Positions 1-7,819 of a DNA stretch of 54,454 nucleotides are shown here, in pieces. The notes under the pieces are model-generated. The model was not told the origin of the DNA and did not search any database. It worked only from the letters and a program-made list of their open reading frames with translations. Location: assembly GCA_938041325.1 (NCBI GenBank), contig CALIAG010000038.1, positions 1-54,454 of the forward strand, in the 5' to 3' direction. The stretch's first letter is position 1. Each line of letters starts with the position of its first letter. Origin of the DNA: an uncultured Saprospiraceae bacterium (GTDB lineage Bacteria > Bacteroidota > Bacteroidia > Chitinophagales > Saprospiraceae). The translations under genes and the position numbers were made by a program.

Positions 1-76
1 AAAGAGGTGTTTGTGTATTATTGACAATTCTACGACGAAAATAACCACGAATTTAGAAGCAAATGTTTAACGAAAG

Positions 77-108
77 TTTGGATTTTGTTTAACAATGGCT
101 TATTTTTG
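77..108 (+). promoter_or_regulatory. Bacteroidota-type promoter of the first sigma-factor gene
   Basis: TTTG at 77-80 is followed after 20 nt by TATTTTTG at 101-108. This fits the Bacteroidota housekeeping consensus (-33 TTTG, -7 TAnnTTTG). Transcription would start near 113-116, leaving a leader of about 35 nt before the ATG at 152. The -7 box lies inside the inverted repeat at 83-118. Confidence 0.6.
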
Positions 109-118
109 TTAAACAAAA
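83..118. repeat. Perfect 12-bp inverted repeat over the -7 box
   Basis: TTTTGTTTAACA at 83-94 is the exact reverse complement of TGTTAAACAAAA at 107-118, with a 12-nt centre. The repeat covers the -7 box and the probable start site of the sigma-factor gene. It could be an operator for a dimeric regulator or, if transcribed in part, a leader structure. It is not followed by a T-run in a place that would make it a terminator for a known upstream gene. Confidence 0.55.
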
Positions 119-151
119 GGGTATATCCCCAAAACGATTAAATTCAAAATT

Positions 152-688
152 ATGTCTTCGATAGAGTTTTATGACAGGTTCCACCAAATGAGTAAGCTAC
201 TTCATTCCTTTGCTTATAACTTGACTAAGAATGTAGAAGATTCAAAGGATTTATTTCAGGAAACGGCTTTTAGAGCTCTTACGAACAGAGACAAATTCAG
301 ACCTGATACCAATTTCAAAGCTTGGTTGTTTACTATTATGAAAAACATTTTCATCAACAACTACAGAAAGAAAATGAAGGCCAACACCATAATGGATTCT
401 ACCGATAACATGTATTATATTAATTCTGGAAGTGTAGTCGTATCGAATAGTGCGGGGTCTAATATAATGATGAAAGAGTTGGAAAAAATGATTTCTAAAT
501 TGGATGATGGTATACGAATTCCTTTTCTTTTACATTATCAAGGATACAAGTACCAAGAGATTGCGGAACAATTAGAGTTACCATTAGGAACAGTAAAGAG
601 TAGAATTTTCTTTGCAAGAAAAGAGTTGAAAGATGTAATTCAAAAAAGGTATTCGAATATAGATAACCTTAAAAGAATGAGAGGTTAA
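152..688 (+). CDS. ECF RNA polymerase sigma factor, SigP-like
   Basis: A 178-residue group 4 (ECF) sigma-70 factor that would direct core RNA polymerase to a specific promoter set. Region 2 spans roughly residues 10-80, with the QETAFRAL and FKAWLFTIMKNIFINNYRK stretches for core and -10 binding. Region 4 spans about 105-165, with a helix-turn-helix ending in LPLGTVKSRIFFARKEL. Length and the NIFINNYRK signature match the widespread Bacteroidota family that includes Porphyromonas SigP, which is linked to T9SS gene control; membership here is my recognition, not a computed match. No anti-sigma gene is adjacent. Promoter boxes and an inverted repeat lie directly upstream. mutY follows 71 bp downstream on the same strand. 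Confidence 0.9.
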   Translation: MSSIEFYDRFHQMSKLLHSFAYNLTKNVEDSKDLFQETAFRALTNRDKFRPDTNFKAWLFTIMKNIFINNYRKKMKANTIMDSTDNMYYINSGSVVVSNSAGSNIMMKELEKMISKLDDGIRIPFLLHYQGYKYQEIAEQLELPLGTVKSRIFFARKELKDVIQKRYSNIDNLKRMRG

Positions 689-759
689 AATAATAGGATT
701 AATTTATAAAAAGGGGAGTTACATTGCGTTTCTCCCCTTTTCTATTTTACTTTTGTTTT

Positions 760-1857
760 ATGCAGAAGCGTACTAAAAAAAGAGAAAAACAAACTTATTT
801 TGCTTCCCAAATTTTAGCATGGTATTCAGAAAGTGAACGACCTTTACCTTGGAAGGAAGAAAAGAATCCATACTTTATCTGGCTGTCAGAAATTATTTTA
901 CAGCAGACGAGAGTGGAGCAAGGTTTACCTTATTTTGAAAAATTTAAAAAAGCATTTCCTAAAATTGAAGACCTTGCAAATGCTTCTGAAGATCAAGTTA
1001 TGAAGTTATGGCAAGGCCTTGGTTATTACAGTCGTGCCCGAAACCTTCATTATACCGCGCAAATTGTTGCTAAGGACTATGCAGGAAAGTTTCCCGATAC
1101 GTATGAAGAAATATTAGCGCTTAAGGGAGTTGGGCCTTATACTGCAGCAGCTATTTCCTCTTTTGCTTTTGACCTTCCTTATGCTGCTGTTGATGGAAAT
1201 GTTTACCGTGTTTTATCACGGTATTTTGGTGAGTCTACACCTATAGATTCTTCACTTGGAAAGAAAATTTTTCAACAATTGGCAAATCAGCTGATCGATG
1301 AAAAAGCCCCAGGTAGATACAATCAAGCACTGATAGATTTTGGAGCAACTCATTGTAAACCTAAATTGCCAAAATGTACAGATTGCCTACTCAATTCGAC
1401 TTGTGTCGCCTATAAAGAAGATGCAATAACCAATTATCCAGTTAAAACTAAAAAGATAATTAAGCGGGATCGATATTTCAATTACTTGCTTGTCAATTTT
1501 GATGAAACAATACTGATTAAGAAAAGAGTAGAAAAAGATATTTGGCAAAACCTCTATGAATTTTTGTTGATAGAAGGCGATTGTTTATTGGAGCAAAAGC
1601 AGCTTGTTGAGAACGAAGTCTTTTCAAAGCTTTTTGAAAGCCAAAAATTTGAAATTCGAACCGTTTCCAAACCTTTTAAACATATTCTTACCCATCAAAA
1701 TATTTATGCAAGATTTTGGGAGTTAGACCTGAAAAAGCCATTAAAGAACAAGCCAGAAGCTTTTGAAATAATACCCAGAGAAAGCATTTCAGAATATGCT
1801 GTTCCTCGTTTGATTGATTGGTATTTACAGGATAATTCGCTATATTTAAAATTGTAA
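760..1857 (+). CDS. mutY: A/G-specific adenine glycosylase MutY
   Basis: Removes adenine mispaired with 8-oxoguanine in base-excision repair. Counted from the chosen start, the helix-hairpin-helix glycosylase core carries SEIILQQTRV (catalytic Glu) near residue 40 and LKGVGPYTAAAISSFAFD with the conserved Asp near 120-140. A [4Fe-4S] cluster loop with spacing C-x6-C-x2-C-x5-C lies near 200-220 (HCKPKLPKCTDCLLNSTC). A C-terminal NUDIX-like domain that reads 8-oxoG fills the last 120 residues. An in-frame TTG at 724 would add 12 hydrophobic residues unlike the family, so the ATG at 760 is chosen. It begins the mutY-ssb-gldE-gldD run often conserved in Bacteroidota. Confidence 0.96.
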   Translation: MQKRTKKREKQTYFASQILAWYSESERPLPWKEEKNPYFIWLSEIILQQTRVEQGLPYFEKFKKAFPKIEDLANASEDQVMKLWQGLGYYSRARNLHYTAQIVAKDYAGKFPDTYEEILALKGVGPYTAAAISSFAFDLPYAAVDGNVYRVLSRYFGESTPIDSSLGKKIFQQLANQLIDEKAPGRYNQALIDFGATHCKPKLPKCTDCLLNSTCVAYKEDAITNYPVKTKKIIKRDRYFNYLLVNFDETILIKKRVEKDIWQNLYEFLLIEGDCLLEQKQLVENEVFSKLFESQKFEIRTVSKPFKHILTHQNIYARFWELDLKKPLKNKPEAFEIIPRESISEYAVPRLIDWYLQDNSLYLKL

Positions 1858-1951
1858 GATGTGTTAAAGATTGTTTCCGTTTTGTGGATAAATCATGGAA
1901 ATTTATGAATCTTTGCACCAACATTAATTCAACAGATATTAAACATACAGA

Positions 1952-2416
1952 ATGGTAAATAGAGTAATACTCGTAGGAAATTTGGGAAAAGACCCAGAAG
2001 TACGTCGCCTAGAAAATGGCGCAGCGGTAGCTAAGTTTTCAGTTGCTACCAATGAAGGATATAAGGACAAAAGTGGAGAATGGCAAAACCTTACGGAATG
2101 GCATGATGTTGTTGTTTGGAGAAATCTTGCTGAAAGAGCGGAGCGGGATTTGAAAAAAGGATCTAAAATATATTTGGAAGGTAAGTTAACACACCGGAAA
2201 TGGCAGGACAAAGAGGGAAATAATCGCCGTACGACAGAAGTAGTCGCCGCAATGTTCAGGTCTCTTGATAGAAGAGAAAACGCAGGAGCTGGTGCAGAAG
2301 GTGCATTTCCAAGTAATGAAAACCAATCTTCAAATGCTGGAGCACCGGTTTCACAATCAGAGCCAGCAAAGGTGAGTAATAACGCCAACGCTCCTGAAGA
2401 CGATCTTCCTTTTTAA
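1952..2416 (+). CDS. ssb: Single-stranded DNA-binding protein
   Basis: Binds ssDNA during replication, recombination and repair. The 154-residue protein has an N-terminal OB fold (residues 1-105, opening VNRVILVGNLGKDPEVRR), a disordered Gly/Ala/Asn/Ser-rich linker and the acidic DDLPF tip that recruits partner proteins such as RecO, PriA and exonucleases. Length is slightly short of the usual 160-180. It lies 94 bp after mutY. A strong hairpin-T-run terminator follows at 2428-2471, so ssb can form its own transcription unit. Confidence 0.97.
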   Translation: MVNRVILVGNLGKDPEVRRLENGAAVAKFSVATNEGYKDKSGEWQNLTEWHDVVVWRNLAERAERDLKKGSKIYLEGKLTHRKWQDKEGNNRRTTEVVAAMFRSLDRRENAGAGAEGAFPSNENQSSNAGAPVSQSEPAKVSNNANAPEDDLPF

Positions 2417-2427
2417 AAAGAACAAGG

Positions 2428-2471
2428 TTAAACGAGTATCTTTTACAAAGGATACTCGTTTAAATTTTTTT
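2428..2471 (+). terminator. Rho-independent terminator after ssb
   Basis: A 13-bp perfect stem pairs TTAAACGAGTATC (2428-2440) with GATACTCGTTTAA (2451-2463) around a 10-nt loop and is followed by A then a run of eight Ts. It lies 11 nt after the ssb stop and only 17 nt before the proposed gldE start, so gldE needs readthrough or a promoter embedded here. Confidence 0.85.
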
Positions 2472-2487
2472 AATCAAACCCAATTTA

Positions 2488-3909
2488 TTGGAACCTGAAC
2501 CGGGATATTTACAATATTCTTTTTTAATTCTCTTCTTCTTCCCTTTAACGATTAATTCAGTTTTTGGTTTAGTATCAGCTATTGTGCTAGTACTACTTCT
2601 TTTAGTTAGCTCTGCCATGATATCTGGATCAGAGGTAGCTTACTTTTCTTTGTCACCAAATGATCTGGAAAAACTAAGAAATGAAAACGGAATTAGAACT
2701 AAAAAACTTCTTGGATTAGTTGAGATTCCTAGGAAATTATTGGCAACTATTTTAATTAGCAACAACTTTATCAACATTGGTATTGTCATGCTTTTTAATT
2801 TCATTTTCAAACAAATACTTTCTAATGAATTGACTTATTCTTGGGCCAATGGTTTAGTGGATTTGTTTGGATTGAAGGAGTGGATTTCAATTGAAATTTT
2901 AGCTGATACAATTTATTGGTTTATCACTATCGGTGTAGTGACCTTCTTGTTGGTACTATTTGGTGAAGTAGCCCCCAAAGTTTATGCTCGATTCAATAAT
3001 GTGAAATTGGCCAAGACCATGTCTGGGATTCTGACCTCAATGGTTCGATTATTTACACCTTTAAGTACTATACTAGTAAGTGGTACAAATCTGATCGAGA
3101 ATAGATTGTCTAGCAAAAGTAAAAATGGAAGTGAGACGAGTCGGGAGGTCATAGATCAAGCGATTGACTTAACCGTGAAAGGTGGCTTGGACTCTGAGCA
3201 AGATAAAGATATGCTTAAAAGTATTATCAAGTTTGCTGATGTATCTGCAAAGCAAATAATGTGCTCGCGTGTAGATGTTATAGCCGTAGATATTAAAGTT
3301 TCATTTAGGAAATTATTGAAAGTCGTAAAGGAATCTGGTTTTTCTAGAATACCTGTTTATGAGGAAGATTTTGATAATGTTAAAGGAATACTTTACGCCA
3401 AAGATTTATTAATCCATCTCAATCAAAAAGATGATTTTAATTGGCAAGAACTTATCCGGACCAATTTGACTTATGTACCGGAGTCAAAAAAGATCAATGA
3501 TCTTTTGCGAGAGTTCCAGGTCAATCGAATGCATATGGGAATAGTGGTAGATGAATATGGGGGAAGCTCTGGCATTGTCACCTTGGAGGATATCATGGAA
3601 GAAATCATTGGTGAAATCACTGATGAGTTTGATGAAGAAAGTATAGAGTATCAAAAACTAGATGAGTTCAATTATATCTTTGAAGGAAAGACTTTGCTAA
3701 ATGATTTTTGTAGAGTAGTTGGATTGGATACCTCTACATTTGACGATGTAAAAGGAGAGTCTGATTCTGTAGCGGGGTTAGTTTTGGAAATAACAGGTCA
3801 AATTCCGAACAAAGGAAGGGTTACGAATTATAATGATTTCATTTTCAAAGTCGTTAGTGTAAGTAAGAGGCGAATTGAAAAAATTAAAATCACTTTACCA
3901 CAAAAATAA
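2488..3909 (+). CDS. gldE: Gliding motility protein GldE (CNNM/CorC-type CBS protein)
   Basis: A membrane protein of the DUF21-CBS-CorC_HlyC family that Bacteroidota use in gliding motility and T9SS; reported as functionally tied to GldD. Four hydrophobic segments occupy about residues 10-190 (DUF21). Tandem CBS domains follow at about 245-370, including MCSRVDVIAVD and MGIVVDEYGGSSGIVTLEDI. A C-terminal CorC/HlyC domain (about 385-470) has the YIFEGKTLLNDF opening. The start is an inferred TTG at 2488; the next in-frame ATG (2617) would fall inside the first membrane segment and give a protein too short for the family. gldD begins 4 bp after the stop, suggesting coupled translation. Confidence 0.92.
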   Translation: MEPEPGYLQYSFLILFFFPLTINSVFGLVSAIVLVLLLLVSSAMISGSEVAYFSLSPNDLEKLRNENGIRTKKLLGLVEIPRKLLATILISNNFINIGIVMLFNFIFKQILSNELTYSWANGLVDLFGLKEWISIEILADTIYWFITIGVVTFLLVLFGEVAPKVYARFNNVKLAKTMSGILTSMVRLFTPLSTILVSGTNLIENRLSSKSKNGSETSREVIDQAIDLTVKGGLDSEQDKDMLKSIIKFADVSAKQIMCSRVDVIAVDIKVSFRKLLKVVKESGFSRIPVYEEDFDNVKGILYAKDLLIHLNQKDDFNWQELIRTNLTYVPESKKINDLLREFQVNRMHMGIVVDEYGGSSGIVTLEDIMEEIIGEITDEFDEESIEYQKLDEFNYIFEGKTLLNDFCRVVGLDTSTFDDVKGESDSVAGLVLEITGQIPNKGRVTNYNDFIFKVVSVSKRRIEKIKITLPQK

Positions 3910-3913
3910 ATCA

Positions 3914-4504
3914 ATGGTTAGATATTTTCTTCTTTTAATAGGCGCATTCCTATTATTTGCTTGCGGTGACGATACCGTGTACACGCCTAAACCAAGGGCC
4001 TTTCCTAAAGTCATATACCCAGAGCGTTCTTATGTTAAGTTCCAGGAGAATTATTGTGATTTTAATTTCGAATATCCCAAGCATGCTAAAGTTGTCCAGG
4101 ATCAAGACTTCTTTGACGAAAAAGCACTTAATCCTTGTTGGTTTGATTTGTCAATAGATCATTTTAATGCTACGGTTCACTGTAGTTATTTTCCTATTGG
4201 AAAAGAAAACACATTGGATAAACTAAAAAATGACGCATTTGTTCTAGCGAATAAACACAACATTAAAGCCAATTATATAGATGAATTGCCAATTGACAAA
4301 GGGGATGATGTAAAAGGTTTCTTGTTTAGTATCGAGGGCCCCGTAGCAACTCCTTTACAGTTTTATTTAACTGATGAGAAAAGTCATTTCTTGAGAGGGT
4401 CATTGTATTTTAAGACACAAGCAAAACCCGATTCTTTGGCTCCAATAGTGGATTATGTTCGGGAGGATGTATTGCATATGATCAACACTTTCTATTGGAA
4501 TTAA
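3914..4504 (+). CDS. gldD: Gliding motility lipoprotein GldD
   Basis: A 196-residue lipoprotein required for gliding and T9SS function in Flavobacterium-type bacteria; its biochemical role is unknown. The signal sequence MVRYFLLLIGAFLLFAC ends in an LFAC lipobox, followed by GDD and a YTPKPRAFPKV stretch typical of GldD, then a globular domain with conserved Cys and aromatic residues. An upstream in-frame TTG (3875) lies inside gldE and would bury the signal peptide, so the ATG at 3914 is preferred. It is the last gene of the run; a bidirectional hairpin follows before convergent recA. Confidence 0.93.
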   Translation: MVRYFLLLIGAFLLFACGDDTVYTPKPRAFPKVIYPERSYVKFQENYCDFNFEYPKHAKVVQDQDFFDEKALNPCWFDLSIDHFNATVHCSYFPIGKENTLDKLKNDAFVLANKHNIKANYIDELPIDKGDDVKGFLFSIEGPVATPLQFYLTDEKSHFLRGSLYFKTQAKPDSLAPIVDYVREDVLHMINTFYWN

Positions 4505-4560
4505 CTGAAAAATTATATTTGTTTTTAGTTCGAGTTTAGTTCTTCAAACTAGTTAAAACT

Positions 4561-4593
4561 AAAAGGGCAACCTCAAATCGAGGCTGCCCTTTT
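4561..4593. terminator. Bidirectional terminator between gldD and recA
   Basis: AAAAGGGCAACCTC pairs with GAGGCTGCCCTTTT around AAATC, with one A-C mismatch. The flanking A- and T-runs let it act on both strands, ending gldD transcription on + and recA transcription on -. It is the only strong structure in the 116-bp gap between the two stops. Confidence 0.85.
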
Positions 4594-4620
4594 ATAATAT
4601 TTAGTCAAAAAATGAGTGGA

Positions 4621-5727
4621 TTACTTTCCTTTCTTTTCTGTACCATTCAAACTCATTTCTGGTTCTTCTGATGGAGGAGTATCCATATCAGGCATTTCTG
4701 GTTCTGGCTCATCTTCTAAATCACCGCTAAGTTTAGCTTTGATTTTAGCTTCAACCTCAAGTGCTATTTCTGGGTTATCCGCAAAAAATTGTTTTGCCGA
4801 TTCTCGACCTTGAGCAATCTTAGTACCGTCGTAACTGTACCAGGCACCGCTTTTTTCAACGATATCACAATCTACTCCTATGTCAACAATTTCACCAGTC
4901 TTGGAGATACCTTCACCATACATGATGTCAAACAAAGCAATGCGGAAAGGAGCGGCTAATTTGTTTTTAACTACTTTTACTTTCACGTGATTACCTACCA
5001 CGTTTCCTTCTTTGTCTTTGATTGCTGATCCAGTTTTTCTAATATCCAATCTTTGTGATGCATAGAACTTCAAAGCGTTACCACCAGTAGTTGTTTCCGG
5101 GTTACCGAACATAACTCCAATTTTTTCACGCAACTGATTAATGAAAATACAGCAGCAGCCAGTACGGCCAATTGCTCCTGTTAATTTTCTCATTGCTTGA
5201 GACATTAACCTTGCTTGAAGACCCATTTTAGAGTCACCCATTTCTCCTTCGATCTCACTTCTTGGTACCAAAGCAGCAACGGAATCAATAACAATCATGT
5301 CAACTGCTCCTGAGCGAATCAGGTTCTCAGCGATTTCTAGTGCTTGTTCACCATTATCTGGTTGAGAGATCAATAAGTTCTCTGTATCTACGCCAAGCGC
5401 CTCTGCGTAGAATCTATCGAATGCATGCTCAGCATCTATGAATGCTGCAATGCCTCCATTCTTTTGACATTCTGCAATTCCATGAATCGCCAATGTTGTT
5501 TTTCCTGATGATTCAGGACCATAAATTTCAATCACACGGCCTTTTGCAAATCCGTTGACGCCTAGAGCAATATCTAGACCCAAAGAACCTGTAGAAATAG
5601 TTTCAACTTCGACGACTTTCTTGTCACCTAGTTTCATTACGACTCCCTTCCCGTATGTTTTTTCTAACCGATCAACGGTTAGCTGCAGTGCTTTTAATTT
5701 GGACTCTTTTTCGTTTTTCTTTGCCAT
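4621..5727 (-). CDS. recA: Recombinase RecA
   Basis: ATP-dependent strand-exchange protein for homologous recombination and repair. The 368 residues include Walker [10 protein letters not shown] at about 70-78, Walker [11 protein letters not shown] at about 145-154, the L1/L2 loop region with [28 protein letters not shown], and the C-terminal domain with the [13 protein letters not shown] stretch. The last 25 residues are acidic and Pro-rich ([20 protein letters not shown]), longer than in many RecAs. Promoter boxes at 5789-5820 and a leader hairpin at 5756-5770 precede the gene. I see no recognisable LexA box. Confidence 0.99.
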   Translation of the reverse strand: MAKKNEKESKLKALQLTVDRLEKTYGKGVVMKLGDKKVVEVETISTGSLGLDIALGVNGFAKGRVIEIYGPESSGKTTLAIHGIAECQKNGGIAAFIDAEHAFDRFYAEALGVDTENLLISQPDNGEQALEIAENLIRSGAVDMIVIDSVAALVPRSEIEGEMGDSKMGLQARLMSQAMRKLTGAIGRTGCCCIFINQLREKIGVMFGNPETTTGGNALKFYASQRLDIRKTGSAIKDKEGNVVGNHVKVKVVKNKLAAPFRIALFDIMYGEGISKTGEIVDIGVDCDIVEKSGAWYSYDGTKIAQGRESAKQFFADNPEIALEVEAKIKAKLSGDLEDEPEPEMPDMDTPPSEEPEMSLNGTEKKGK

Positions 5728-5755
5728 TGTATTAGTGTTAATTGATTAGTGTATC

Positions 5756-5770
5756 GGACCTAATCGGTCC
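5756..5770 (-). promoter_or_regulatory. Leader hairpin of recA mRNA
   Basis: GGACC (5756-5760) pairs with GGTCC (5766-5770) around a 5-nt loop. It lies downstream of the predicted start site and 29 nt before the recA ATG. Two copies of ATTAGTGT sit between it and the start codon (5730-5753). It may be a 5' stabilising structure, or a DNA operator; nothing in the sequence decides between them. Confidence 0.4.
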
Positions 5771-5788
5771 TGCATATTTGATTCACGA

Positions 5789-5820
5789 CAAAACTAAACA
5801 AAATGTTTTATTAAAACAAA
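5789..5820 (-). promoter_or_regulatory. recA promoter
   Basis: Read on the minus strand, TTTG (5820-5817) is followed after 20 nt by TAGTTTTG (5796-5789), a full match to the Bacteroidota -33/-7 pattern and the same spacing as at 77-108. It predicts a leader of about 55 nt. Confidence 0.65.
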
Positions 5821-6113
5821 TAATTTTAATATTTAATTTGTTAAAAAAACAAAATGTTCTCTCATTGTATAAAGGAAAGATACTTAGTTGAGGGCTAAAT
5901 TTTCTTTTTTAAAACAATTATTTTTCGAATAATAATAAGGTTACTCTATTAATGGTAAGATATAACTGGGTTAACAATAAAGCGCTATCGGTTTTAGTAT
6001 TTATCGTCTTGTAGTTGAATTTAATTCTGCGAGGTTTAAACCATGGAGCAAAAAGATTTGCAAAGAAACGAACAGCAATTAGAATACATTACTTAATAAT
6101 TATAGTAGAATCA
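5821..6113. other. Non-coding stretch upstream of recA
   Basis: Apart from the recA promoter next to it, this AT-rich stretch holds no supported gene. A 17-codon ORF (6043-6096, plus strand) is preceded by the palindrome GGTTTAAACC but has no other support. No tRNA, repeat or protein-like frame is apparent. Confidence 0.5.
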
Positions 6114-6149
6114 AAAAACCCACCCTGAATAGCTCCAGAGTGGGTTTTT
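6114..6149. terminator. Hairpin terminator below the 78-residue gene
   Basis: AAACCCACCCTG (6116-6127) pairs with CAGAGTGGGTTT (6136-6147) with one mismatch, flanked by A6 on the left and T5 on the right. On the minus strand it sits 26 nt beyond the stop of the small gene at 6175-6411 and ends in a T-run, so it most simply terminates that gene; it could also work on the plus strand. Confidence 0.8.
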
Positions 6150-6174
6150 GCTCGTTAATTTTGTTCGTCTACAT

Positions 6175-6411
6175 TTAGTGTTGAGGTTCTACTGCGCTTA
6201 ATGCGCTGTATGAAAGTATATTTTGAATCGTAGATTCCGATGGGCTAAAAGTTGCTTTAGGCATTGCTTTGTAGCTTTCAACCATCTCCTGATACTTTTC
6301 ATACATAAGGCGATCAGATCTTAAATCATTTCTGATTGCCAATGTTTCAATTGCAGAAGTCTCGTTATAGATGTAGCGAAGTAAACGGTTAGGTGTAAAC
6401 TTTCGCTTCAT
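6175..6411 (-). CDS. Small conserved-looking protein of unknown function
   Basis: A basic, helical protein of 78 residues with no signal peptide or membrane segment. The N-terminal RLLRYIYNETSAIETLAI stretch and the Pro-Ser-rich end with ILSYS resemble, loosely, the cytoplasmic N-termini of small anti-sigma-like proteins in Bacteroidota, where a YxYxETS motif precedes two short helices; this is only an impression and there is no neighbouring sigma gene. It is a single-gene unit with its own terminator at 6114-6149. Coding is supported by the clean terminator and amino-acid composition. Confidence 0.65.
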   Translation of the reverse strand: MKRKFTPNRLLRYIYNETSAIETLAIRNDLRSDRLMYEKYQEMVESYKAMPKATFSPSESTIQNILSYSALSAVEPQH

Positions 6412-6567
6412 GCAAATGAGTTTAAATTAAATAATACGTTTTCCTTTTTAAAATCATTTATTAAACATTCTTATTTAAGTATTTATTGTATAGCCATAAA
6501 AAATTCTCTGAGACTAGCATACATAAACAAGAAATAAATGCAAATTAGTTAGTCCTGTAAACTGAAC

Positions 6568-7002
6568 TTAGTCTACTTTAAACCATGTTTGAGTTCTATA
6601 TAAACCCGTCCAATGCTTTCCTCTAACTCTTAATTCATCGGTCTTTCCTTCTTCAAACCAAATGCTGCAACCATATTCTTTTCCATTTTCTGGATCCAAA
6701 ATAGTTCCGTTTTTCCAATATGCTTTGACCGGAACCAATTCTTCTAAAATAACCATACCCAATATTGGTTGATTGTGTTTTTTTCCTTTACACTCATCGC
6801 AAAGTGTGCCGGGGTCAGATTTTAGAAGCTTGGTAATCTTACCATAAAATTTACCTCCTTCTTCATAAACTTCAATATGCGATTTTGCTTCGCCTGTATT
6901 ATCATCTACTGTTTTCCAAGTACCAGCAGGGGAGGTTTGTCCATATAAAAAAGGACTCATGAGTATTGCAAAAAATAAAATGCAAATAGTTTTATTGTTC
7001 AT
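6568..7002 (-). CDS. Secreted DUF2147 domain protein
   Basis: A 144-residue exported protein. A signal peptide (MNNKTICILFFAILMSPFLYG, then QTS) precedes a DUF2147 lipocalin-like domain: PAGTWKTVDDNTGEAKSHIE at the start, the paired Cys DECKGK region and a GKEYGCSIWF segment. The function of DUF2147 is not established; it is a periplasmic beta-barrel family. The frame stays open upstream to 7056, but the ATG at 7002 places the signal peptide at the N-terminus and is preferred. Neighbours on both sides are single genes. Confidence 0.85.
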   Translation of the reverse strand: MNNKTICILFFAILMSPFLYGQTSPAGTWKTVDDNTGEAKSHIEVYEEGGKFYGKITKLLKSDPGTLCDECKGKKHNQPILGMVILEELVPVKAYWKNGTILDPENGKEYGCSIWFEEGKTDELRVRGKHWTGLYRTQTWFKVD

Positions 7003-7088
7003 ATTTAAAATGTGGTTAAGTGAATGGTTAGCTAAAATAAGGATTTTTTTATTCAATTGCTATAACGATAGAAATAGGATTAGATTGT

Positions 7089-7125
7089 AGAAAGGCTTTG
7101 CGAAATTGAATCACAAAGCCTTTCT
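7089..7125 (-). terminator. Terminator after the DUF922 gene
   Basis: A perfect 12-bp stem, AGAAAGGCTTTG (7089-7100) with CAAAGCCTTTCT (7114-7125), lies 24 nt beyond the minus-strand stop at 7150. The T-run is poor, but stem strength and position fit termination of the gene above. Confidence 0.65.
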
Positions 7126-7149
7126 AATTAATGCTGATTATTATATGGT

Positions 7150-7695
7150 TTACTCAGAATACTCTTCTAGTAGCGACAATTCCATTGCAACCCTATAAAA
7201 CCACTCTGTTTGTTTCTCGTGGTCCATACTATGACGGCTCATCAAATCGTAAGCCTGTTGGTCGATTTGCCAATTATCAGTCATGGCTTGTACGAAAGAA
7301 TCAAAAGCGGCTTCTTCTCCACATTTAAACTCTCTTTCAGATAAAGCTTTTCGAAGCTTTCTCGCATTGAGTTCTGTAATATCGAAATGCAATTGTTCAT
7401 GTTCGAGATGATGTTGTGTCAAAGCTTCCTGTTTCACCCAAGATTCTTTTTTCTCAAAATAGGCTTTTACCTTATAAATGATTTTCCCTTCTTTACAACC
7501 TGCGTAGTGGATAATGCCAGAGGAAGTTAATGCAGAAATATCACTGTAGTCCCATCTCGGATTCCCTTCAAAGTCAGCCCAACTTAATCGTTCATTTCCA
7601 TTCCAATAAATTACATCAGGAGTGTTGGCACTCGTGCCAAAGAAAAGAAAAAAGATGCCTAACAAATAACCAATTCCTATCGTTGTCTTCTTCAT
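7150..7695 (-). CDS. Secreted DUF922 putative metalloprotease
   Basis: A 181-residue exported protein: signal peptide 1-23 (MKKTTIGIGYLLGIFFLFFG), then a DUF922 domain. The family is proposed to be Zn-dependent proteases, and here HHLEHEQLHFDITEL contains HEQLH, an HExxH zinc site, at about residues 103-107. The WNGNERLSWADFEG opening is typical of the family. Two Cys (CKEG and KCGEE) could pair. Proteolytic activity is inferred from the motif and family only. It stands alone with a downstream hairpin. Confidence 0.82.
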   Translation of the reverse strand: MKKTTIGIGYLLGIFFLFFGTSANTPDVIYWNGNERLSWADFEGNPRWDYSDISALTSSGIIHYAGCKEGKIIYKVKAYFEKKESWVKQEALTQHHLEHEQLHFDITELNARKLRKALSEREFKCGEEAAFDSFVQAMTDNWQIDQQAYDLMSRHSMDHEKQTEWFYRVAMELSLLEEYSE

Positions 7696-7819
7696 ACTTC
7701 CATTTTAAAGTAGAATAGTGAACAGCGTTGATTAAGATAATTAACCAATGTAGTTGAGAGAGATGCTCATCACAATTCCGTGGGTGAAAAACCGCCCGTT
7801 AAGAAATTTCAAAATGGCT

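Noticed and set aside
1908-1915. AATCTTTG as a -7 box for ssb
   Set aside because: It has a mismatch at the first T and its spacing to the TTTG at 1881-1884 is 23 nt; ssb may be read from upstream.
1939-2388. 149-codon frame antisense to ssb
   Set aside because: It lies fully opposite ssb, has a low-complexity Ser/Phe/Leu composition and no recognisable motif: a shadow frame.
6043-6096. 17-codon ORF after the palindrome GGTTTAAACC and before the hairpin at 6114-6149
   Set aside because: The hairpin is already explained as the terminator of the minus-strand gene at 6175-6411. There is no promoter match and the peptide is too short to judge.
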